From: a candidate division CSSED10-310 bacterium
Lineage (GTDB): Bacteria; CSSED10-310; JAFGDC01
Direction: 5' to 3'
Assembly: GCA_016932295.1 (NCBI GenBank)
Contig: JAFGDC010000025.1
Location: 1 to 18,468 of the forward strand
Length of the DNA stretch: 18,468 nucleotides
The position numbers and the translations under genes were made by a program. Below are positions 1 to 7,287 of the stretch, piece after piece (the stretch's first letter is position 1; each line of letters begins with the position of its first letter). Under the pieces are notes generated by a model. It was given only the letters and a program-made list of their open reading frames with translations, made no database searches and had not been told where the DNA came from.

Positions 1-1
1 C

Positions 2-937
2 AGGTGGCGTATCCTGACCCGGCGTTACAACGGCATGTGGAGCCCCGTGACGGTTGTATCCTCGCCCGCCTGCGATGCCGGCGAACCATGCGCTGCTCCT
101 GACGGCGCCGGCGGGCTCTGGCTGGCGTATACTCTGGATGATGCCATCATGGCCGTACATCATGACGGCGGGCACTGGGGGACGGAGGAAACCGCCGCGG
201 CCTCGGTCGAGTTGGAACGTTGTCCGGACCTGGTAGTGGACGGCGGCGTGCCCCACGTGTTCCATCATGCCAAGTGCCTGTCGCCGGCGGATCATTCCCT
301 GCGGATTGCCGTGCGGGAGCCGGACGGCTGGCGGGTGGACATCATCGAGAACTCATTCGGCCGCGACCTGCAGCCGGCCGCTATCCGGATGGGCGGCGGC
401 CGGGCCATGGTGGCCTGGTGTACGGATCGGGACGGAGATACCGACATCTACGCTGCTGAAGTGACCCTGCCCTCGCCCGCCACTCCCGTCCCACCAACCA
501 TTCCACCTACCATTTCGCCTACCGGGCCACCGTCTCCGACGCGGCCGCCGGGTACTCCGACGCCCATCCCGTCACCCTATCCCACTCCTGGCACACGTGC
601 CGTGAGCCTGACCACAAACCTGGGATTGTACCGTGCCGGCGATCCGTTCCTGTTGACCTGCCGGACAGTGAACCGGGGGTTCACCGTGGAGGTTGATCAT
701 TACATCGTGCTGGACGTCTACGGAGACTACTGGTTCTGGCCGGCGTGGACGCCGGACTTGGCCGCCGTCTGGCGGCACTACGGACAGGATTGGGACCAAA
801 CGGAGGTAATCCTGGATTTCACCTGGCCGTCGGCCGCTGGTGCAGCCAGTGACATCCTGTTCTGGGGGGCGCTGCTGGAGCCCGGCGGGTGGGCTCTGAT
901 GAGCAATGTGGCCATGTGTTCGTTCGATTTTGAATAA
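2..937 (+). CDS. Secreted beta-propeller-like protein with Pro/Thr linker and shared C-terminal domain (5' end outside window)
   Basis: The reading frame is open from base 2, upstream of the first ATG at 35, so this is the C-terminal 311 residues of a longer protein. Counting from the ATG at 35, residues 1-145 look like blades of a BNR/sialidase-type propeller: repeated short strands, aspartate-rich turns (DGDTDIYAAEV) and tryptophan at blade ends. Residues 146-188 are a Pro/Thr/Ser-rich linker. Residues 190-300 form a beta-rich domain with the motifs AGDPF, YWFWPAW, FTWP and FWGAL, ending right at the TAA stop. The same domain ends the two proteases at the other side of the window. No enzymatic residues can be assigned. 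The signal peptide would lie off the window, so secretion is inferred from the architecture. The propeller reading is tentative; the linker and terminal domain are clear. Confidence 0.85.
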   Translation, partial: RWRILTRRYNGMWSPVTVVSSPACDAGEPCAAPDGAGGLWLAYTLDDAIMAVHHDGGHWGTEETAAASVELERCPDLVVDGGVPHVFHHAKCLSPADHSLRIAVREPDGWRVDIIENSFGRDLQPAAIRMGGGRAMVAWCTDRDGDTDIYAAEVTLPSPATPVPPTIPPTISPTGPPSPTRPPGTPTPIPSPYPTPGTRAVSLTTNLGLYRAGDPFLLTCRTVNRGFTVEVDHYIVLDVYGDYWFWPAWTPDLAAVWRHYGQDWDQTEVILDFTWPSAAGAASDILFWGALLEPGGWALMSNVAMCSFDFE

Positions 938-971
938 CACGACGGGAACTCGGTGGGACCGCGCTTTCCGG

Positions 972-989
972 CCGGGATTATCCGGTTTT
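972..989. terminator. Weak hairpin plus T-run between convergent genes
   Basis: CCGG, a six-base loop, CCGG, then TTTT on the plus strand, 35 bases after the stop of the upstream gene. The short stem makes this a weak candidate. It lies in a 96-base convergent gap that holds nothing else I can see. Confidence 0.3.
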
Positions 990-1033
990 CCGCAGGTGTT
1001 CCCGAATCGCGTGGGTGAATCTCGTGGCGCCGG

Positions 1034-1432
1034 TCACTGACCCAGCATCTTGGTGAACAGGATCATGCCGTTGCCGGGCCGGTCTGGTTCCAAGCGGTAG
1101 TTGGCGGTGGCCAGCAGGTCCTCGGAGGCTCGATGGAATTGGGTCGCATGACCCGGTGTGCCGGTCGCGACCGCCTGTCTCGAGCTGGTCGGCGGATTGG
1201 TATTGCGTCCGTATTGTACGCCGAGAATGAAGGTGACGATGATGACCGCCGTTGCCATTGCCGTGCGCGCGAACAACGGCAGGCGGTACCGCGGCTTCCG
1301 CAGCAACCGCCGGCGTCGCAGGGCAGCCATCACATCGTCTTCGTGCAGAGCTGCCTCGCAGTGAACGCCGCTCAGCGCCCGGTAGGCCGCCTGTTCCTCG
1401 TCGCTCAGTTCCATGTAGTCATCTATTTTCAT
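1034..1432 (-). CDS. Putative single-pass anti-sigma factor
   Basis: A 132-residue protein with a charged N-terminal part (about 1-55), one hydrophobic membrane segment (about 57-74) and a 55-residue outer part. It lies directly downstream of an ECF sigma gene and overlaps it by 14 bases, the usual arrangement for a cognate anti-sigma factor, with a cytoplasmic sigma-binding segment and an extracytoplasmic sensor. The HxxxCxxC zinc anti-sigma motif is absent: only one cysteine (C25) is in the N-terminal part. I chose the ATG at 1432 because GGGAA lies just upstream; an ATG at 1444 in the same frame is also possible. The function rests on position and topology, not on a recognised domain. Confidence 0.7.
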   Translation of the reverse strand: MKIDDYMELSDEEQAAYRALSGVHCEAALHEDDVMAALRRRRLLRKPRYRLPLFARTAMATAVIIVTFILGVQYGRNTNPPTSSRQAVATGTPGHATQFHRASEDLLATANYRLEPDRPGNGMILFTKMLGQ

Positions 1433-1988
1433 GACGCTTCCCATTCGATTCCGCCAGCCTGACCCGCACCGCGCGCCGCGCCCGGGACAGTTGGCTCTTT
1501 GACGTTCCAGACTCTACACCGAGGAAACGACCGATCTCTTCGTGGGTGTACCCCTCGATATCATGCAGGATCAGCACCGCGCGATAGCCGTCGGGTAAGG
1601 CCATGACCGCCCGTTCGAGGTCCAGCAGGTTGATCGCCCGGTGCGGTTTCGACGGCTGGGTCAGGTCCACCCGGTCGAACCAATCCTCGCCGCTCGTCCG
1701 TTTCCTTTTTCTAATATACTCTCGGAAGCAATTGAGGGCAATTCCGGTCAACCACGTACGCAGGCTTGATTCCCAGCGGAATCGCTGGAGGTTTTGGATG
1801 GCTCTGATCCAGGTGGCCTGGACAAGGTCCTGCGCATCGCCGTTGCAGGCTCCCACCAGCCTGGTGAGGAGGGTGTTGAGTCGAGGCGCGTGGCGGCCAT
1901 AGAGACAACGGAATGTATCCTCGCCGCGACCGTCAAGGAACCGCTCCACCAGTATTCTGTCGATGTTGTCGTCACCGCTGTTGGCCAT
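1419..1988 (-). CDS. ECF-type RNA polymerase sigma factor
   Basis: A 189-residue sigma-70 family protein of ECF layout. Region 2 spans about residues 22-97 (DAQDLVQATWIRAI, then the basic YIRKRKR end). A short linker follows, and region 4 is at about 122-180, with the helix-turn-helix GYTHEEIGRFLGV and the basic SRARRAVRVRL helix. It directs core polymerase to a small regulon, probably in response to an envelope signal sensed by the overlapping membrane protein. The ATG at 1988 is preferred over the in-frame GTG at 1994 because GGAG sits at the right distance. The region between the gene and the upstream hairpin is too short for a clear promoter, so it may be co-transcribed with the thioredoxin/TPR gene. 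Confidence 0.93.
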   Translation of the reverse strand: MANSGDDNIDRILVERFLDGRGEDTFRCLYGRHAPRLNTLLTRLVGACNGDAQDLVQATWIRAIQNLQRFRWESSLRTWLTGIALNCFREYIRKRKRTSGEDWFDRVDLTQPSKPHRAINLLDLERAVMALPDGYRAVLILHDIEGYTHEEIGRFLGVESGTSKSQLSRARRAVRVRLAESNGKRHENR

Positions 1989-2016
1989 GGGCACTCCGCT
2001 GTGAGCATAGCATGAA

Positions 2017-2055
2017 CCGGGCGGCCGGAGCGAGATGTCTCCTCCGGCCGCCCGG
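2017..2055 (-). terminator. Perfect 14-bp GC-rich hairpin between the TPR gene and the sigma gene
   Basis: The arms 2017-2030 and 2042-2055 are perfectly complementary (CCGGGCGGCCGGAG and its complement) around an 11-base loop. The hairpin begins 11 bases after the stop of the thioredoxin/TPR gene and ends about 28 bases before the sigma start. There is no U-run after it on the minus strand, so it could be an attenuator or an RNA-processing or stability element instead of a strict terminator. Confidence 0.6.
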
Positions 2056-2066
2056 CAGAGGAAGGT

Positions 2067-3245
2067 TCAGTGTTTTCCCTTGGCGAGCATGCTCTCGAAT
2101 TTCTGCTGCTGTTTCTGGAAGTAGTCGTATTCCGGGTCCGCCTCCACCGCTTTGCGGCTGAATTTGACGGCGCTCTTGAGGTCACCCTTGAGGGCGAGGA
2201 TTTCCGCCAGCGTGTCGCTGATATTGGCGGTTTCGCGACCCGGGACGGCAAGCTTCAAGGCCTTGCGCGCCAATTCCTCGGCCTCGTCGAGGTTGATTTT
2301 GTTCTCGAAACACCACCAGGCGAAATTGTTCATCAGGGCCGCGTTTTCGAGCCAGTCCTCCGGTTGCGCCTGCTTCTGGTATTCCAGCGCCTTGTCAAGA
2401 TTTTTAGTGATGTACAATTCGTATTCAGGGAGCAGCACCCGGCGCAGCTTCTGCAGTTCCGGGTCATCGATGTCCGCGGTTTCCGCCACGGCGGTCTTGA
2501 GGTAGGGCAGAAAGTAGGAAAGGTCCTTTTCCCGGTTGGCCAGTTTGCCCATGGCGAAGGCGATCTTGACGAGCTTTTCGGGCGTCCGGCGGGGTCCGTT
2601 CAGGATGGCGTCCGCCTGCGCCTTCAACTGGCCGGCACTGAACAGCTTGTAGTAATTACCGTAGGCCATGGCGGTGAGGATGAGCATGTCGTATTCCACT
2701 TCGGAATCGGGATTCAATTCGCTGGCTCGCTGGTAGAACGCGGCCGCCTCCGCGAACAGTCCCTCGGCGTGGCGGAGTTCGCCCAGTCGCCGTGCATCCT
2801 CTTCCGTTGGATGCATTCTGAAGCGCGCCAGGCGCTGGTTCAGGGTCACCGGATCATCGCAGATGGTCTGGAGTCGGCCAATAGTGCATTCGCCATAGCC
2901 ATACCATCGATCCATTAATTCGCCAGCGGAATTGAGAAGAATGAAATAGGGATAGTTTTCCACGCCGAACTTCCTGGCGAGCGCGGCGCCCGGTTCGTGT
3001 TCCGCCACCACCTTGAAATGGACCAGTTGCTCGTCGATGAATTTCTTCAGAGCCGGATCCTCCTGCAGTGCCTGTTCGAACTTCTGCGACTGGGGGCTCC
3101 AACTGATGCCGATGGTCAGCAGGATCGGCACCTCCCGGTCTGCGGCGGTGCGCATGGCGTGCTCCCACGAATCGACCTCGACGGCCTGAATGATGGTCGC
3201 CGGGACGAGGGTGGAAATGATCAGAAAAAGGATCAAGTGCTTCAT
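2067..3245 (-). CDS. Periplasmic thioredoxin-fold protein lacking CXXC, fused to TPR-like repeats
   Basis: A 392-residue exported protein. Residues 1-21 are a signal peptide. Residues 24-125 form a thioredoxin-like domain of the kind found in DUF255/thioredoxin_7 proteins, with the expected cis-proline region (NYPYF, P99). Where the redox motif WCxxC should be, the sequence is W49-S-P-Q-S, so both cysteines are serine and it cannot act as a dithiol oxidoreductase. Residues 145-390 are helical and TPR-like; the last unit is typical (about 340-372, ALKGDLKSAVKFSRKAVEADP). This suggests a binding or scaffold role. The start at 3245 follows a good GGAGG seven bases upstream. It lies upstream of the sigma gene on the same strand, with a strong hairpin between them. 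Confidence 0.88.
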   Translation of the reverse strand: MKHLILFLIISTLVPATIIQAVEVDSWEHAMRTAADREVPILLTIGISWSPQSQKFEQALQEDPALKKFIDEQLVHFKVVAEHEPGAALARKFGVENYPYFILLNSAGELMDRWYGYGECTIGRLQTICDDPVTLNQRLARFRMHPTEEDARRLGELRHAEGLFAEAAAFYQRASELNPDSEVEYDMLILTAMAYGNYYKLFSAGQLKAQADAILNGPRRTPEKLVKIAFAMGKLANREKDLSYFLPYLKTAVAETADIDDPELQKLRRVLLPEYELYITKNLDKALEYQKQAQPEDWLENAALMNNFAWWCFENKINLDEAEELARKALKLAVPGRETANISDTLAEILALKGDLKSAVKFSRKAVEADPEYDYFQKQQQKFESMLAKGKH

Positions 3246-3662
3246 CGTGTCCTCCGTCTTCGTGCCGTTGCCACGGCTGGTTGCGGCAGGCATTGCCGGC
3301 GCCGGTTGCCTCCTGTGTGGGTTCGTCCATGAGTGGTCGGTTACCGGGATAGGGTTGCACGGTCTCCGGAACGGGCCGTCGGGGGCGCAGGCAGCAAGCG
3401 TTGGTGATCATGGCACCGTACGCCAACTCCCGGACGATGTCAGAACGCATTGTATTCCAAACATTGACGTCCAGCCGCGCCGGACTGACGGGGGGCGATG
3501 CGCGAGCCGATGCGTGACCCGGCGGCGGCTCCCTTTACCCCGGCCATGCAGTGGGGATACACTTGCCTGCGCTGGTGGTGGAGAGGGGTATCCGACGCCT
3601 TGCATTCTCCCCCCGGCGCCGTTATAAGAATCAGTTGTGACCATCAAGAAAGGAGCCTCAGG
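3246..3662. other. Divergent intergenic region (417 bases)
   Basis: No credible gene lies between the divergent thioredoxin-fold genes. It contains a candidate plus-strand promoter at its right end (3600-3628) and a 10-base palindrome CCGGCGCCGG at 3296-3305, flanked by GGCA (3289-3292) and TGCC (3307-3310). That palindrome could be an operator or part of the 5' leader of the minus-strand gene. I see no convincing minus-strand promoter. Confidence 0.5.
3600..3628 (+). promoter_or_regulatory. Sigma-70-like promoter for the tlpA-like/porin operon
   Basis: TTGCAT (3600-3605), a 17-base spacer, and TATAAG (3623-3628), about 35 bases upstream of the start codon at 3663. The -10 matches the consensus at five of six positions and the spacing is ideal. 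Confidence 0.6.
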
Positions 3663-4196
3663 ATGGGACGGATATTCTTCACCGCACTGATCGCTATTTT
3701 CCTGGTTGTATCAAGCGCCGCCGCCGGTCCGGCCCCGGCATTCGAACTCAAGGATCTCGATGGGAACCTGGTGAAACTGGAGGACCAGAAAGGCAGGGTG
3801 GTGCTCGTGAGCTTCTGGACCACTTATTGCCAACCGTGCAGGAAGGAACTGCCGAAGCTGAACGAGATTTACGGGGAGCTGAAGGATAAGGGTCTCGTGT
3901 TTTTCAGCATCTCCTCGGACAAGGCGGCCGATTCCGCCCAGGTGAGTAAATTCGTCAAGCAGTTCCGATATACGTTTCCGGTCTTGCTGGACGTGGATTC
4001 GGCGGTGGTGGAAAAGTACCACCCGGAACGGACGCCGCCGTTCACCGCCTTGATCGACCACGAGGGCAATCTGCGCCATACCCATCGTGGTTACAAGCCG
4101 GGCGATGAAGTCAGGGTGCGCGAGGAATTGCTGGCGCTGCTGGAAGAATTGCCGGAGAATCAAGCCGCCGGCGTCGGTGAAGGATGCTCGAAGTGA
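3663..4196 (+). CDS. TlpA/ResA-like thiol-disulfide oxidoreductase
   Basis: A 177-residue exported redoxin. Residues 1-21 are a signal peptide (hydrophobic core then SSAAAG). Residues 25-165 are an AhpC/TSA-Redoxin thioredoxin fold, with the active site W-T-T-Y-C56-Q-P-C59 and the family pattern FELKDLDGNLVKL before it. A TPPFTALID segment supplies the cis-proline loop. It would act in the periplasm, reducing or isomerising protein disulfides or assisting cytochrome c maturation; the substrate cannot be told from sequence. The ATG at 3663 follows AAGGAG. Its last 13 bases overlap the beta-barrel gene, so the two are probably translationally coupled. The pairing suggests a role in the envelope, perhaps in maturing the barrel protein. 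Confidence 0.92.
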   Translation: MGRIFFTALIAIFLVVSSAAAGPAPAFELKDLDGNLVKLEDQKGRVVLVSFWTTYCQPCRKELPKLNEIYGELKDKGLVFFSISSDKAADSAQVSKFVKQFRYTFPVLLDVDSAVVEKYHPERTPPFTALIDHEGNLRHTHRGYKPGDEVRVREELLALLEELPENQAAGVGEGCSK

Positions 4197-5728
4197 CCGG
4201 GGCGGGTGTTCGTCTGGCTGTCCCGTGGTTGTGCCTGACGGTCCTGTTGGGAACCCGGGCGGCGGCATTCAGTTTCAAGCTTCCGTGGCTCGGTGCGACT
4301 TCCATTTACGGCAGTGAGTATTTTTACTATGCCGATAACGAATTCGATGAGGAAAACGACTACACGGAGGTGAAGAATCGCCTGGATGTGAGGATGGAGT
4401 CCAGGCCGCTGCTGATCGGCCTGCAATTCAGAACCCAGAAGTACTCGAATGCGCTGGCTGTGCCGCTCACCGATATCAAGGATTAGAATGATTTCATTCT
4501 GGAAAAGCGCTTCCTGGAATTCCGCATGAGTCCGGTGTCGGTGCGGGCCGGTGACTTCCACCTTTCGCTGGGACGGGGTCTCACCCTGAGCGTACAGAAG
4601 AACGAGTCGCTGGATATCGAAGACACCATCGACGGCGGGTTGTTCAAGCTGGCCACTACTTCCTTCGAATTGCTGTTGAGCGGCGGGGAGGTGACCAGGC
4701 CGCTGCCCACCTTCCGGATCGCGGAAAAGGACAAGGTGTATGCGGCGCGGATGCAGGGGAATCTGCCGTACAGCCTGCGTATCGGGGCCAACTATGTCTG
4801 GTCCGAGGTACACGAGATGGACCTCCGGTTGAACGAGTACCAGGCGTATGGCGGCGATGTTTCCTTCACCGCTCCGAACGACCTGTTCGACCTGTATTGC
4901 GAGTATGCGGAGCTGGATTCGAAGCTGAGCGACGAGGAGGAATCGTACAACCGGATTCCTGACGGTTCCGGTTTGTACGGCAGTTTGACGACCTCGCTCG
5001 CCGGCGTGGTGGTGCTGGTGGAATACAAGGATTACGACCATTTCACCTATCCCAAGGACAGTCCCTACTACCAGTACAACCTGCCGCCGTCGGCGGACCG
5101 CGAGGATGAGGCCAACGATCACGAGGACATCAGGGGCTTCCGGGGTGAGGTGAGCTACTTCGTTCCGGCGGTGGGAACCCTGCTGCATGCGAGCCACGGG
5201 GTGTTCGAGGACCACGGCGGAAATGTCGACCTGACGCACACGTACGGCGGTATCGAGTACACCGGCGACTGGCTGTACGTGCATGGCGTGTACGGTCACC
5301 GTTATACGGATGAGACCATCACCGGCGAGATCGAGACCACCCAGGACCGGATCAACCTGGATATCCAGGTGACGTTTGCCGAGCGCCACAGTCTGACGCT
5401 GGCGGTGGAGACGAAGCGCAAGGAAGAACGGTTTATCTTTGGAACGTCCCTGCCCGACCAGGTGGAAGTCAGGGATGAAAATCGCTCCTTTCTCACCTAT
5501 TCATTCAGTCCGTACCTGTCGATCACCGCGCACTATGCTTGGGATTACAGGCGCGGCGACGATTTTGACGATCTCTGGGCGGGCGAGGTGGAAGTCACTC
5601 CGTGCAGTCATTTCTCCGCCAAGGTGCTCTATGGCGCGCAGCCTGGGGGATTGGTCTGCTCCGGCGGCATGTGCCGCACCGTCCCGGACTTCGAGGGCGT
5701 GAAACTGGAGACCACCATCACGTTCTGA
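4184..5728 (+). pseudogene. Outer-membrane beta-barrel protein interrupted by an in-frame amber codon
   Basis: One continuous frame of 514 codons with TAG at codon 101 (4484-4486). Codons 1-30 are a signal peptide (LAVPWLCLTVLLGTRAAAF). The rest shows alternating aromatic and polar strands with acidic turns, as in a beta-barrel, and ends in LETTITF with a terminal phenylalanine typical of outer-membrane proteins. The segment after the stop (NDFILEKRFLEFR, then VRAGDFHLSLGRGLTLS and DIEDTIDG) resembles the DUF6029-type barrels I know from Bacteroidota; that match is from memory. The downstream part has an ATG at 4526 but no signal peptide, so it would not be exported on its own. A single base change (for example GAG to TAG), a sequencing error or stop-codon readthrough would all fit. 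Two other genes here end in TAG, so TAG is not generally reassigned. Confidence 0.75.
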
Positions 5729-5888
5729 GCGGCGGCGGCCGGCACCGCTGGATATCCGCGGGTAGATACGGCGCCGGTTCGTTCCACCGACTCGGCGGAG
5801 GCCGGCTCATTCGATGTGAACTTTTTCCGCCGGCCGTGGTTCAAACAACAGCCCATCGCTCCCGCACCGCGTCTGGATGGATGACCGC

Positions 5889-5918
5889 TTGGAGGACCGT
5901 CGCGGCGGTTGGTATGCT
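5889..5918 (+). promoter_or_regulatory. Candidate extended -10 promoter for the lipoprotein gene
   Basis: TTGGAG (5889-5894), an 18-base spacer, and TATGCT (5913-5918) preceded by TGG (extended -10). It lies about 58 bases upstream of the start codon. The rest of the 248-base gap after the beta-barrel gene shows no gene and no strong terminator. Confidence 0.4.
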
Positions 5919-5976
5919 GTACTGGTCGGGAGTGGCGGATTCCTGGCTGTCATGACCGGTTTTCTGGAGGTTTTCT

Positions 5977-6420
5977 ATGACGCGAGCATTGCGGAGCACC
6001 CGGTTCACGCCGGTGATATGCCTGTTGCTGATGTGTATTTCAGCGGGCTGCGGGAGTATCTCGGTGAGCTTCACCATCCACCTCACGTATGGCCCCGTGA
6101 CACCCGATACCGATGGATACCTGCTGTCGCTTTATATCGTCGGCGAGGACAATGAGGAGGATGGCGGCGGCCTGCTGGAGGGCTACCGGTTGACGGTCAC
6201 CGATGCGTCGGGCCGCGCCATTCATTATTCCACGGGGACGCTGGACCAGTTCGTCGGCAACGACCAGGCGGTGGTCCTGCCCGTGCTGTTCATGACCTTC
6301 ACCGAGTATGCCGCGGCGGGCAGCCCGGGATCGGTGCTGGTCAAGACCGAGTTGTGGGGGACCACGCTTGATGGCGGCAGCTTCAATGCATCGTACAAGG
6401 CCGCGGTGGCGATTATCTGA
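5977..6420 (+). CDS. Small putative lipoprotein of unknown function
   Basis: A 147-residue protein with a basic N-terminus, a hydrophobic core (TPVICLLLMC) and an ISAG-C25 lipobox-like site, so it is probably a lipidated envelope protein; serine at -3 of the lipobox is slightly unusual. The mature part is beta-rich and acidic, with a glycine-rich turn near residues 57-66, and resembles a small beta-sandwich. I do not recognise a family. The ATG at 5977 follows a perfect GGAGG six bases upstream. It stands alone between the beta-barrel gene and a convergent membrane-protein gene. Confidence 0.8.
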   Translation: MTRALRSTRFTPVICLLLMCISAGCGSISVSFTIHLTYGPVTPDTDGYLLSLYIVGEDNEEDGGGLLEGYRLTVTDASGRAIHYSTGTLDQFVGNDQAVVLPVLFMTFTEYAAAGSPGSVLVKTELWGTTLDGGSFNASYKAAVAII

Positions 6421-6453
6421 GAGACCGGTTCGACGAGTTCGGCCGCGGCGCGC

Positions 6454-7266
6454 TCAGGCGGCGGGATCGACGGTGTGGGGCGGCGCGTCCTTGATGATCA
6501 GGCGTGCCAGCCAGTGGCTGGCCTGGTAGGTGAAGCCGGCGAGCAGGATCGCCAGGATAGCGCCCAGCAGGATTGTGATGACGGCGGCGGGCCAGCCGGG
6601 ATCTGCGACCGCCGGATTGGTACCCAGCTCCCGGATCAATTTAATGAAATCGTCCGAGCGGAGCATTTCCATCGATGCCCACTGTCCGGCACCCGGCAGG
6701 ACGGCGAAGACTATCCTGGTGGCAATGATCGAACCCATCTCGTAATAGTCTCCCAACAGATTCAGCACCGGCGCGAACGCCAGGATCAGGCCCGGCCCGG
6801 CCAGGGCGATGCTCTCGCGTTTCAGGGCGAGCCGCAGCAGCGGAACTCCGAACAGGAGTGACAGCACGAACGGACCGAAATCCGTCAGAAGGTAGCAGGA
6901 ATCGCTGCCTGGATTGAATCCGCTGAGCCTCCCGGCATATTCCGAGCCGGCGCTCACGAAGGGGATCCAGCGGGCGAACAAGGCACCCCCATAGAGATGA
7001 TCGATATCCAACTGGGTTACGGTGCCGCCGCCTCCCCAGCAACCGAATACATGGAAAAACTCATGGACCGGCACATATATCCACCAGAACGCCGCCGCCG
7101 GTATGAGAAACATGAGCAGGGCGAGGAAGGGTTGGGGGTATTTGGTACGGAAATCGATCTTCATCAACCGGTCGATGTCGGCGAGAGCGGTCATCCAGCC
7201 GCCGAACAGGAGTTTCCCGAATCGCTTCGGTATGGATGGGCCGGGTTGTTTGGAAGGTTCGGTCAT
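6454..7266 (-). CDS. Integral membrane protein with HEXXH motif (putative membrane metalloprotease)
   Basis: A 270-residue protein with several hydrophobic segments: about 46-66, 127-147, 152-172, 178-195 and 227-248. At the end of the first is H68-E-F-F-H72 (7051-7065), the zinc-binding HEXXH pattern, inside the membrane boundary as in site-2 proteases (M50). The M50 second motif (LDG) is not present. A candidate third ligand is D173 or E176 in NLLGDYYE. The loop after the motif (GCWGGGG) is glycine-rich. It is the second gene of a minus-strand pair, 21 bases after a bitopic protein that could be its substrate or partner. No strong ribosome binding site is visible, which fits translation coupled to the upstream gene. 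Protease activity is inferred from the motif alone. Confidence 0.75.
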   Translation of the reverse strand: MTEPSKQPGPSIPKRFGKLLFGGWMTALADIDRLMKIDFRTKYPQPFLALLMFLIPAAAFWWIYVPVHEFFHVFGCWGGGGTVTQLDIDHLYGGALFARWIPFVSAGSEYAGRLSGFNPGSDSCYLLTDFGPFVLSLLFGVPLLRLALKRESIALAGPGLILAFAPVLNLLGDYYEMGSIIATRIVFAVLPGAGQWASMEMLRSDDFIKLIRELGTNPAVADPGWPAAVITILLGAILAILLAGFTYQASHWLARLIIKDAPPHTVDPAA

Positions 7267-7287
7267 CGGCTGCGGTTGGGCCGTGTG

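Noticed and set aside
2854..3450. 198-codon minus-strand frame overlapping the SPQS thioredoxin-like gene
   Set aside because: Out-of-frame with a gene that has a good ribosome binding site and signal peptide. Its translation is R/G/H/P-rich and unlike a protein.
4160..5389. 409-codon minus-strand open frame opposite the beta-barrel gene
   Set aside because: Valine/glutamine-rich shadow without start signals. I considered it because the sense gene has an amber codon, but the sense frame has the signal peptide, barrel pattern and C-terminal phenylalanine.
4184..5728. Two separate genes instead of one interrupted barrel gene
   Set aside because: The parts are in the same frame, the second has no signal peptide, and barrel-like sequence runs unbroken across the stop.
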